DNA of 25,134 nt from an uncultured Faecalibacterium sp. (GTDB lineage: Bacteria > Bacillota > Clostridia > Oscillospirales > Ruminococcaceae): NCBI GenBank assembly GCA_900772565.1, contig CAAHET010000120.1, positions 1-25,134 on the forward strand, read 5' to 3'. The position numbers and the translations under genes were made by a program. The notes beneath the pieces were generated by a model. That model was not told the origin of the DNA and did not search any database. It saw only the letters and a list, made by a program, of their open reading frames with translations. Shown one piece after another: positions 14,441 to 21,586 of this stretch. Position 1 is the first letter of the stretch, and the number at the start of each line of letters is the position of its first letter.

Positions 14441-15576
14441 GTGTTTTCCGTCCTTTCTTCCTGCTGTTCCTGTGCGGGTGTTTCCGGCTCTGTCGATGCC
14501 TTTGGCGCGGTCTCCGGCTCTGCCGCCGATACCTCCGGCGACTGCATCGGCTGTTGCGCCGCCGGGGTGGTCTGTTCTGCTTCCGTTTCCGTCTGTGTCG
14601 GCTGCTCTTCCAGCAGTTCTTCTTCCGGCGGTTCACCCTCGGCATCCTCCACAAGGTCTTCCTCCGGTGCCGTATCCCCAGTCGGCTGAACACTGCCGCT
14701 GCCGTTCAGGTCGCTGCTCAGTGAGCCCTCCCGGAATGTCCCCGCCTGACTGACGCCGTTGACAAAATAATAGCTTTTTTCATGGGAATGATCCCATCCC
14801 TGCTTTAGTTCACCATCTGCGCCAAAGGCATAGGGCTGTCCGTCGATCACATACCATCCGGTCATCTGATTTCCGTTGCCGTCCAGATAGCGCGTACCTG
14901 CATCCGTTTCCACCCAACCGGTCTGACTGACGCCGTCCACAAAGAAATAATCCTTTCCGTCGATCTCTGTCCAGCCCTGTGCCAGTGCACCGCTGTTGTC
15001 GTAGTATTTCAGGACGCCGTCTGTTTCTCTCCAACCGTTCAGTCGGTTTTTGACCCGGCCATCGGTATCCAGTTCCCAGATTTTTCCGTCCTCCTGATAG
15101 GTACCGGTGCGCGGATGTCCGGTTTCGTCAAAGCAGTACGTCACACCATCCAGCGTGACCCAGCCGGTGTACAGTTGACCGGTCTCAGGCTGGAAATAGT
15201 AGTATTTCCCGTCCACCTTGGCTTCGCCTTGGGTGATTTTTCCGTCTTTGTCAGCATAGCCGACATAGCCGTCCTCTTTGATCCAGCCGATCTTCAAAAA
15301 ACCGTTGCTGCCAAAATAATAGAGCTTGTAGTTGATCTCATACAGACCCTGCACACGGGTGCTGGTAGTCGGCGAGATATAGTAGCGGTGCAGTTCTTCG
15401 CCTTGCCAGCCCGTAGTCTTGCTTTGGATCACTTTGTAAACCCCGAAAGCAGCCCCTGCGATCAGGCACAGACACACCAGTACCACACCGACAGCCTTCA
15501 GCGGCGTTGCCGCCCTTCTTCTGTGCGTATTCTGCGTCACACTAAACCGATATCGCTTGATCTTCTGGCGTTTCAT
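14437..15576 (-). CDS. Membrane-anchored protein with cell-wall-binding-type repeats
   Basis: The product (379 aa from ATG 15576) has a basic N-terminus, one membrane helix at about residues 27-48 (VGVVLVCLCLIAGAAFGVYK) and then about nine repeats of 19-22 residues of the CW_binding type, with Gly-Trp, Asp-Gly and Tyr-Tyr-Phe signatures (TGWVTLDGVTYCFD, QGWTEIDGKDYFF, TGWYVIDGQPYAF). The final 110 residues are rich in Glu, Pro, Gln and Thr and probably disordered. Such repeats bind wall teichoic acid, choline or other surface glycans. GGGAAG 6 bases before ATG 15576 supports this start; an ATG at 15582 and a TTG at 15594 are alternatives. It overlaps the downstream peptidase gene by 4 bases. 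Confidence 0.8.
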   Translation of the reverse strand: MKRQKIKRYRFSVTQNTHRRRAATPLKAVGVVLVCLCLIAGAAFGVYKVIQSKTTGWQGEELHRYYISPTTSTRVQGLYEINYKLYYFGSNGFLKIGWIKEDGYVGYADKDGKITQGEAKVDGKYYYFQPETGQLYTGWVTLDGVTYCFDETGHPRTGTYQEDGKIWELDTDGRVKNRLNGWRETDGVLKYYDNSGALAQGWTEIDGKDYFFVDGVSQTGWVETDAGTRYLDGNGNQMTGWYVIDGQPYAFGADGELKQGWDHSHEKSYYFVNGVSQAGTFREGSLSSDLNGSGSVQPTGDTAPEEDLVEDAEGEPPEEELLEEQPTQTETEAEQTTPAAQQPMQSPEVSAAEPETAPKASTEPETPAQEQQEERTENT

Positions 15577-15636
15577 TCTCATCTTCCCATACAAAGATTC
15601 AGCCCCCGGTGAAAAGCCAGAGGCCGAATTTCATGT

Positions 15637-16233
15637 TCAATAGGCGTCCTGCACGGTCTCTTTGCCATTTTCACGGTAAGTCGTCACCGTAAAGCCGTTG
15701 TAATACAAAAGGCCATCCTCACCGTCGCCAATGCAGCTGGACGCATACTCCGAGCTAGCCGGCTTGCCAATAGCTGCATACAGCTTGGAAACATCTTTAC
15801 CCACATACTTCAGGGCAGTTTCCAAACTAGCAGCTTCTGCCGGGGCGGCCTGCTCTGCAGGGGCAGCTTCTGTAACAGTCTTGCTTTCCGCAGGCTTGGC
15901 TTTTTCTTCTTTAGAGGAAGCAGCCTTTTCCTGCTTTGCAGGCTTAGATTTTGCCGCAGACTCGGCCTTCGGTTCTGCCTTGGACTCTGCCGGTGTCTCT
16001 GACGCCGCCTCACTTGCCGCAGAAGAAGCTTCGGAAACTGCTTCAGAGACTGCCTCGCTTTCCGGCACAGCCTCCGATGCCGCCTCCGACGAAGCAGCCT
16101 CTGACATCACAGCAGAAACCGATACAGCCTCTGCGGCTGAAGAAGCGGCCGTTTCTGCTTTCGCTCCGCATCCTGATGCCAGAAGCATCACACCACAGAG
16201 TGCTACACCCATCATCTTATAGTTTACATTCAT
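15637..16233 (-). CDS. Ala/Ser/Glu-rich lipoprotein
   Basis: The 198-aa protein has a lipoprotein signal with lipobox LASGC (Cys22). A roughly 110-residue low-complexity Ala, Ser, Glu, Lys linker follows, then a compact C-terminal segment of about 65 residues (SLETALKYVGKDVSKLYAAI, then YYNGFTVTTY). The tail resembles small surface domains seen in gut Clostridia but was not assigned to a family. The linker would let the domain reach through the wall. AAGGATC lies 9 bases before the ATG. It sits 30 bases after the DHHW gene and 60 bases before the repeat protein, in the same direction. Confidence 0.8.
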   Translation of the reverse strand: MNVNYKMMGVALCGVMLLASGCGAKAETAASSAAEAVSVSAVMSEAASSEAASEAVPESEAVSEAVSEASSAASEAASETPAESKAEPKAESAAKSKPAKQEKAASSKEEKAKPAESKTVTEAAPAEQAAPAEAASLETALKYVGKDVSKLYAAIGKPASSEYASSCIGDGEDGLLYYNGFTVTTYRENGKETVQDAY

Positions 16234-16263
16234 TTTGTTTGATCCTTCTTTCTATTCTTTCAG

Positions 16264-17619
16264 TCAGTCGGTCAGGGTGCAAAAGACCCATGCTCCGTCC
16301 GACAAAAATGCTGCTTTCAGCTCCTGCTCCTGTACATTCTGCGGAAGATACGCTGTAAACGGCTGTGTTCCCTCTCCACAGGGAGAGGCTTCATAGGTTC
16401 CGGTCTCTGTCAGAATGTAGACAGGAGAATCGTCATCCACCCGCTGCCCGTTCAGGTCGCCTGTCAGACAGAAAGTCTCCTCCATTCGGCTGTCCTTTCG
16501 CTGCGCTTTCAGGCTTGTTCCGGTATCTGCTGCCGAGATTGCCGTGCGTTCCGGAGCAGGCAGTTCCGGGGCGCGTTCCAGCAGCCAGTTCAGGTTGCGC
16601 TCCACCAGTTCCACCAGCAGCACATCGGGCTGTTCTTCCGTAACAGCCGTCAAACGGTAGGGCATATTCCGGGAGAAACAGGCGCTGCCATAACTCTGTG
16701 CCAAGAAAGGATGCAGATTGATGCCAAAGGAATCGCGGTAAACAAAAATGCTTCCGTCCGCCTCCAAGTTTTCCGTATGGATCGTGATATCATCTGCCGA
16801 GTGGAACTTTTCGTCATACTGATAGGTAAAGTTGTATGCCGTGTCCTGTTCCATCTCACTTCCGGCAGGGTACACCATCTCGTACAGGTCACCAGTGTGA
16901 GGAAGCGTTTTCCCGGTGATAAGGGAATCAAACTCCACTTCAGAGCCTTTCAGTTCTTTCAGCAATGTCTGTGCTGCCAGCTGTGCGCCCCGCATATTCC
17001 AGTGACTGTCCAGACGGTAATACAGCTGCTCTTCGGGGTCGGATAACGTCTCAAACAGATCCACAAATCGGATGTTCTGCTGTTTCATCTGCTGTTTAAG
17101 CAATTCGGCGTTCCGTACAGATGCTTCTGCATAACGCGTCGGCATCTGACTGCCATACAGGGAATTCTTATTCGGTGCAATCGTAAAACAGAAATCGATG
17201 CCGTTCTGTTCGCAGTACTCCTGCATCAGCCCCAGCACACGAGCAGCTGCATAGCTCTGCCGGGCTGTAAAAAGATTCGCACCGGTATAGTCCTCAAGGG
17301 TGCTTTTGTAGAAAAGCCAACCGTCCTTTCCCAACAGCACACTGCTGCTGTCCAACGTTTTGAGCATCGTTCCGGTAAGCTGGTCGTTCAGGGTGATCAT
17401 CTCATGGCGAAAGCCGAAATGATCTGCAAAATACTCCGAAAACTCATTCAGGATGCCGGTATTGAAACTTCCATCCTCCTTCCGCAACTCTGGAAGAGAA
17501 GCAAGCTGCTCATTTCCCACCGCTTTTTCCGTCTGCCAAGGCATCACGGCCACCGGCAAAATGCAAATTGTGGCAATGATTCCCACAAACAGGATATATC
17601 CTAATTTTTTCACTTGCAT
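16264..17619 (-). CDS. DHHW/AlgJ-like SGNH protein, polymer O-acetylation partner
   Basis: The 451-aa protein has an N-terminal membrane anchor (about residues 7-27) and an extracytoplasmic domain of the DHHW/AlgX-AlgJ type. LGKDGWLFYK (96-105) is the characteristic entry motif. DSHWN (204-208) carries the Asp and His of the catalytic pair, and YRDSFG (294-299) places a serine (Ser297) where SGNH enzymes have the nucleophile. Family name and layout come from known alginate and exopolysaccharide acetylation systems, in which such a protein takes acyl groups passed across the membrane by an MBOAT protein. The start lies 9 bases after the MBOAT stop, with GAGGTGG upstream, which supports a working pair. 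The polymer acted on is unknown. Confidence 0.85.
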   Translation of the reverse strand: MQVKKLGYILFVGIIATICILPVAVMPWQTEKAVGNEQLASLPELRKEDGSFNTGILNEFSEYFADHFGFRHEMITLNDQLTGTMLKTLDSSSVLLGKDGWLFYKSTLEDYTGANLFTARQSYAAARVLGLMQEYCEQNGIDFCFTIAPNKNSLYGSQMPTRYAEASVRNAELLKQQMKQQNIRFVDLFETLSDPEEQLYYRLDSHWNMRGAQLAAQTLLKELKGSEVEFDSLITGKTLPHTGDLYEMVYPAGSEMEQDTAYNFTYQYDEKFHSADDITIHTENLEADGSIFVYRDSFGINLHPFLAQSYGSACFSRNMPYRLTAVTEEQPDVLLVELVERNLNWLLERAPELPAPERTAISAADTGTSLKAQRKDSRMEETFCLTGDLNGQRVDDDSPVYILTETGTYEASPCGEGTQPFTAYLPQNVQEQELKAAFLSDGAWVFCTLTD

Positions 17620-17628
17620 TTTTCCACC

Positions 17629-19059
17629 TCAGAACTGGAAATAGATAAAGGGCACATAGGATGCAGCCGACAGATGCAGGATATCCACCAGCAGAAGCGC
17701 CAGCACCCCTGCATAGCTCAATACTTGAATACACACATACATCCTTCCGGTCTGCTGCTCTGCTTTACGGCAGATCAGCGGCAGGATCGGTGTACTGCCT
17801 GCCAAGCCAAGCACCAGTGCAAACAAGGTCAGAGGGGTCAGACACTGTGCCAGCAGCAGCCCTGTCTGCGCAGAGGCAGAGATCCCGGAAAGCATTGCCC
17901 CTATCATTGAGAATGCCTGTCCCATGTTGTCTGCACGGAAGATCACAAAGCCGATCAGCACCACAAGCAGGGTGTACAGATGCTTCAGTACCGCACCCGC
18001 CGGGTTCTGTTTGCCTTTCCCGTGTTTTTCACCCCGGAACAACTTTTTAGCGGCATCCTCTGCAACGATAAAAAAGCCATGCCATAAGCCCCAGACAATA
18101 AACGTCCAGTTAGCGCCATGCCACAGGCCTGTGCAGAAAAACACGATCAGCTTGTTCCGGTAGGTCTTTGCCTTGCCCTTCCGGTTACCGCCCAAGGGGA
18201 TATACAGATATTCTCGGAACCAAGTGGACAAGGAGATATGCCATCTGCGCCAGAATTCCTGAATGCTGGCCGAAATATACGGATAATCGAAATTTTCCTT
18301 GAAGTGGAATCCAAAACACAGACCAAGACCGATGGCCATATCACTGTATCCGCTGAAATCGAAATAAATCTGAAGCAGATAGCACACCGCCGCCAGCCAA
18401 GCCGTCCGGCTGTCCAGCACAGCGCGATCCGCATTGTAGATCAGCGTTACAACACTGCCGCAGACATCCGCGATCAGCAGTTTCTTGCTCAGTCCCACAA
18501 TAAACCGGCGCAGCCCTTTTGCCAACTGCTCCAGTGTATGTCGGCGGCTTCGGATCTCATCTGCCACATCCTCATAGCGGACGATTGGTCCTGCTACCAA
18601 CTGCGGAAACAAAGCAATATACAGCAGTACATCCCGGAAATGTGTGCTCTTCAGGCGTTCATTCCGGTATACGTCGATCACATAGCTCAGCCCCTGAAAG
18701 GTGAAGAACGAGATACCCACCGGCAGAACGATGGAGGGCACCGGGATCGTTACGCCCGGCAGGCGGTCTAACGTCTGCACCAGAAACGTCAGGTACTTGA
18801 AAATCCCCAAAATTCCCAAATTGACAGCCACTGCGGCACAGAGCACACTTTTCCGGCCGGAGACAAACAGACCTGCCAGATAATTGCAGAGTACGGAGAA
18901 CAGCAGCAGCAGAACATACCACAGCCCGCTGAACGCGTAGAACAGCAAACTGGATGCAATGAGCCAAAGGTTTTTCGCTTCCCGCCCGGGCAGAAGATAA
19001 TAGCAGCCCAGCACAACCGGCAGAAACAGGAACAAGAAAATTACGGAACTAAAAACCAT
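17629..19059 (-). CDS. MBOAT-family O-acyltransferase (AlgI/PatA-like)
   Basis: The 476-aa membrane protein has about ten or more hydrophobic segments. It carries the MBOAT signature with invariant His314 in GLWHGANWTF and the conserved RRWHISLSTWFREYLYIPLGG region (His274). FDFSGYSDMAIGLG and FPQLVAGPIVRY are also typical of AlgI-like proteins. These proteins move an acyl group, usually acetyl, from the cytoplasm to an extracellular acceptor. The immediate downstream DHHW gene is the expected partner. The start is 19 bases after the transglutaminase-like gene, with GAGG upstream. Family length is usually 450-500 aa, so this one is full length. Confidence 0.93.
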   Translation of the reverse strand: MVFSSVIFLFLFLPVVLGCYYLLPGREAKNLWLIASSLLFYAFSGLWYVLLLLFSVLCNYLAGLFVSGRKSVLCAAVAVNLGILGIFKYLTFLVQTLDRLPGVTIPVPSIVLPVGISFFTFQGLSYVIDVYRNERLKSTHFRDVLLYIALFPQLVAGPIVRYEDVADEIRSRRHTLEQLAKGLRRFIVGLSKKLLIADVCGSVVTLIYNADRAVLDSRTAWLAAVCYLLQIYFDFSGYSDMAIGLGLCFGFHFKENFDYPYISASIQEFWRRWHISLSTWFREYLYIPLGGNRKGKAKTYRNKLIVFFCTGLWHGANWTFIVWGLWHGFFIVAEDAAKKLFRGEKHGKGKQNPAGAVLKHLYTLLVVLIGFVIFRADNMGQAFSMIGAMLSGISASAQTGLLLAQCLTPLTLFALVLGLAGSTPILPLICRKAEQQTGRMYVCIQVLSYAGVLALLLVDILHLSAASYVPFIYFQF

Positions 19060-19078
19060 TTTACAGCTACCTCAGCGA

Positions 19079-20122
19079 TCACGGAAACTGGTAGCTGAAC
19101 ACCGTTTTATTCAGCGGCATTTTATACATATTGTATTCTGCATGGCCGTATTTACCAGAACGATAGCCCCACTCCAATTCCACATCATAGATGTATGGGG
19201 TTCCGTTCTCGTGGATCATGACCCATGCGTGGTCAGAATCCTTGCGGCCTACACCGCCGGACACTACATAGGCATTGTAGCCCAGCCGCCGAGCCATATA
19301 AAGGAACTGGCCTGCAAAGCAATAGCAGTTGCCCTTTTTGTGTTCAAACATAAAAAGCGCACTTTCCTCTGCCCAAGCAGTCGTGCCCCTTGCCTGATGC
19401 GGGCGGGCAAGATATGCGCCGTGATTCCGGACGTACAAATATGCAGCACGCAGCTTTTGTGCCTTTGTCATGTCGGAGTTTGTGCATTCGGCCAGCGCCT
19501 GATCCACATAGTTGTCCAGCGTTGCGTTACCGGAGGTATAGCGGCCATTTGCATCAAAGGTAAGATATCCCACCACACCGTTCGTCAGGAATGAGCCATC
19601 CTCCATAACATAATACATCCCGCCATCGATCTCGTGCAGACCCTTGGCATACTGGTCGATGGCATAGCCGTCCTGCGAAACATGGTACAGCTTGCCGTCA
19701 ATGGTCACAAAGCCAGCGGGATAGCTGTCGAAGGAATCACCGGTCACAGACACATGACACAGCACACCGTCCACGACCGCAAACCCAGCAGGATAAGGGT
19801 CGATTGCACTGCCCTCTGCCGACACATGGTATACGCCGTCTCCAATCTGCACAAAACCGGGCTGATAGACGTCCAGCTGACCATCCGTATAGTGGTACAA
19901 CCTGCCGTCCTGTATTTCAAATCCGTTCTTGCGGAACAGACTTCCCTGCCAAACGGACGTCTTTTCCTCTGTGTCGATCCCCAAAAATTCCATTACCGCC
20001 TTGATGCAGTTTTCATCTTCTTGGCTCGGCGTGACTGTCGTCTGCGCCGCATATGCTGTCGGCATCAGAAACATCGCCGACACTACCAGAATAGAAGCCG
20101 TTGCTCTGAGTTTTTTCAACAT
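19079..20122 (-). CDS. Exported transglutaminase-like protein with Tyr/Gly repeats
   Basis: The 347-aa protein has a Sec signal peptide (about residues 1-26, ending TAYAAQ). At about 60-195 there are repeats near 24 residues long of the type PAGFVTIDGKLYHVSQDGYA, related in style to the cell-wall-binding repeats of the operon's fifth gene. A transglutaminase-like cysteine domain follows at about 200-325: Cys266 in GNCYCFAGQF, His298 in SDHAWV and Asp313 in YIYDVE form the expected triad. Such domains act as proteases, peptide ligases or amidases on cell-surface molecules. It is the first gene of the operon, with GAGGGG about 9 bases before the ATG. The substrate is unknown. Confidence 0.85.
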   Translation of the reverse strand: MLKKLRATASILVVSAMFLMPTAYAAQTTVTPSQEDENCIKAVMEFLGIDTEEKTSVWQGSLFRKNGFEIQDGRLYHYTDGQLDVYQPGFVQIGDGVYHVSAEGSAIDPYPAGFAVVDGVLCHVSVTGDSFDSYPAGFVTIDGKLYHVSQDGYAIDQYAKGLHEIDGGMYYVMEDGSFLTNGVVGYLTFDANGRYTSGNATLDNYVDQALAECTNSDMTKAQKLRAAYLYVRNHGAYLARPHQARGTTAWAEESALFMFEHKKGNCYCFAGQFLYMARRLGYNAYVVSGGVGRKDSDHAWVMIHENGTPYIYDVELEWGYRSGKYGHAEYNMYKMPLNKTVFSYQFP

Positions 20123-20174
20123 CTTTTCATACCCCTCAATCTAATTTTTTGATATTCATTCTCGACCCGCTCCT

Positions 20175-20273
20175 TCAGCCTCTGTCCTGTCTACACAGGA
20201 GCCATGCCGAAACGACTGCCGCAACAGCCAAAGCGGTCCTGCCAACGATTCAAAAGAATCGTCCTTTGAACAC
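20175..20273 (-). other. Tiny leader reading frame with in-frame TGA upstream of the envelope operon
   Basis: On the minus strand a GTG at 20273 is placed 8 bases after a strong ribosome site (AAGGAGGGGGG) and encodes seven residues, MFKGRFF, before a TGA at 20250-20252. If that TGA is ignored, the frame continues for 23 residues, with the hydrophobic stretch TALAVAAVVSAWLL and then CRQDRG, to a stop at 20175-20177. A perfect 7-bp hairpin (20245-20262) spans the TGA. It may be a Phe-rich leader peptide, a decayed small membrane protein, or chance. Confidence 0.3.
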
Positions 20274-20407
20274 AGATCCCCCCTCCTTATTTAAGCCATC
20301 CTCTGGTACGAAGTTGGCTAATCAGTTTTTTAGAACCTTCCCCATCATGACTTAAAAAGCTGCATATATCGCAGAGCATGGCCCCTGCGACAATAATCTT
20401 TTCCTAA

Positions 20408-20436
20408 ATTTTACTGCCAATTCGGCAACTGGTCAA
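20408..20436 (-). promoter_or_regulatory. Promoter of the envelope operon
   Basis: On the minus strand TTGACC (20431-20436) and TAAAAT (20408-20413) are separated by 17 bases, each one mismatch from consensus. The spacer contains an imperfect dyad, CCAGTT-GCCG-AATTGG, that could be an operator. The transcript would have a leader of about 280 bases. Confidence 0.6.
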
Positions 20437-20592
20437 GTAAAAGCAATCCGAAATCCAAGAAATTTTGAAAACAATGTTTGATGCAATCGACAATTTTGCC
20501 AAAAACGTTAAGCTTTGATTGTATAATAGACCGAGACAAAAGAAACTTATACAGCGTAAGAAGCAGAAGCCATACCATAAGGCATCGCCCTC

Positions 20593-20625
20593 TTGTTCCA
20601 AATGCGCACTTCTATTATAATAGAA
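20593..20625 (+). promoter_or_regulatory. Promoter of glpP with a palindrome over the -10
   Basis: TTGTTC (20593-20598) and TATAAT (20616-20621) are 17 bases apart. The -10 lies inside the perfect 16-base palindrome TTCTATTATAATAGAA (20610-20625), which may be a repressor site. A weaker pair, TTGATT (20702) and CATAAT (20726), lies nearer the gene. Confidence 0.6.
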
Positions 20626-20656
20626 ACAGAAAAAATGAAATATTGTATTGTGACTG

Positions 20657-20718
20657 CTGACAGATGAAAGAAAGCGAACAGGCCGAAGCTATCCAAAGAG
20701 CTTGATTTTATCTGTCAG
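20657..20718 (+). other. Structured 5' leader upstream of glpP
   Basis: CTGACAGAT (20657-20665) and ATCTGTCAG (20710-20718) form a perfect 9-bp closing stem. Within it AAGCT and AGCTT can form an inner hairpin. No T-run follows, so it is not a simple terminator. It could be an mRNA stability element or a protein-binding leader; no known riboswitch was recognised. Confidence 0.35.
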
Positions 20719-20771
20719 AAATGTTCATAATATCTCTTTGTGTGCAGGCAGTAGAAAACAGGAGGAAAAGC

Positions 20772-21338
20772 ATGAAACAGGAGCTGATGGATGCCATTCA
20801 GGAAACGCCGGTCATTGCGGCAGTCAAGGACGATGCAGGGCTTTGCAATGCGCTGACCAACGAGAACATCCGGGTGGTCTTTGTATTATATGGAGATATC
20901 TGCAATATCTCCTCCATTGTGCGCCGCATCCACGAGGCCGGACGCTTTGCCGTGGTGCATGTAGACCTTATTGCCGGGCTGGCGGGTAAGGAGGTAGCGG
21001 TGGACTTTATCCGCAACACCACCGAGGCCGACGGCATCATCTCCACCCGGCAGTCCTTCATCCGCCGCGCTAAGGAACTGGGTCTGGCTGCCATTCTGCG
21101 GGTGTTTTTGCTGGATTCCATCGCGCTGGAAAGCTTGGACAAGATCCCCGCAAACCTGCCGGACTGTCTGGACCTTCTGCCCGGCGCTATGCCCAAGATC
21201 CTGCGCCGCGTCTGCGCCAGGGCCAAGGTGCCGGTGCTGACCGGCGGCCTGATTGCGGATAAAGAGGACGTGATGGCCGCACTGGAAGCCGGGATCACTG
21301 CCATTTCTACCACCAATCAGGCTGTATGGGATATGTAA
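20772..21338 (+). CDS. glpP: Glycerol-3-phosphate-responsive antiterminator
   Basis: The 188-aa protein matches the GlpP family. It starts MKQELMDAIQETPVIAAVKD, and VHVDLIAGLAGKEVAVDFI, DGIISTRQSFIRRAKELG, CLDLLPGAMPKILRR and VLTGGLIADKEDV are typical blocks of this TIM-barrel-like RNA-binding family. In Bacillus, GlpP bound to glycerol-3-phosphate lets RNA polymerase pass a terminator in the glpD leader. Here a promoter and leader terminator lie directly downstream (21411-21523), before a G3P-dehydrogenase-like gene, the expected target. GGAGG at 20761-20765 is 6 bases before the ATG; upstream in-frame ATG at 20721 lacks a site. Confidence 0.92.
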   Translation: MKQELMDAIQETPVIAAVKDDAGLCNALTNENIRVVFVLYGDICNISSIVRRIHEAGRFAVVHVDLIAGLAGKEVAVDFIRNTTEADGIISTRQSFIRRAKELGLAAILRVFLLDSIALESLDKIPANLPDCLDLLPGAMPKILRRVCARAKVPVLTGGLIADKEDVMAALEAGITAISTTNQAVWDM

Positions 21339-21410
21339 ACTCCCACATCTGCAATGTGTGCAAAAGCGGGGAGCTGTTTTTGTAGTTTGTTACAAAAAGT
21401 GCAAAACATC

Positions 21411-21439
21411 TTGCTTTTTGTGCAGGGAGAGGGTATCAT
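21411..21439 (+). promoter_or_regulatory. Promoter of the glp dehydrogenase operon
   Basis: TTGCTT (21411-21416) and TATCAT (21434-21439) are 17 bases apart, giving a start near 21446. That is just upstream of the leader terminator at 21474-21523. Confidence 0.55.
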
Positions 21440-21473
21440 AAATGTAACAAGTGCTGTTTGTTTCAAGAGATAT

Positions 21474-21523
21474 GAGCGAAACGGACAAGGGCAGTTGCCT
21501 TTGTTTCGGTTCGCTCTTTTTTT
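21474..21523 (+). terminator. Leader terminator, probable target of GlpP antitermination
   Basis: GAGCGAA (21474-21480) pairs with TTCGCTC (21510-21516), with an inner ACAAGGGCA/TGCCTTTGT stem, followed by seven Ts. It lies between the operon's promoter and its first start codon, 64 bases before ATG 21587. A terminator in this position blocks the operon unless overridden, which is the role of GlpP in Bacillus. Confidence 0.85.
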
Positions 21524-21586
21524 GTACAAACAACGGATGCCCGGCTCCCGACGGGCCAAGGCAGAACGGACAGGAGGAAAAGAACA

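Noticed and set aside
14520..16360. Long rightward open frames opposite the envelope operon
   Set aside because: They are antisense shadows of low-complexity Ala/Ser/Glu/Pro regions; the leftward genes have ribosome sites, signal peptides and families.
20404..20601. 65-residue leftward frame in the intergenic region before glpP
   Set aside because: No ribosome site, and it overlaps the promoter proposed for the envelope operon.
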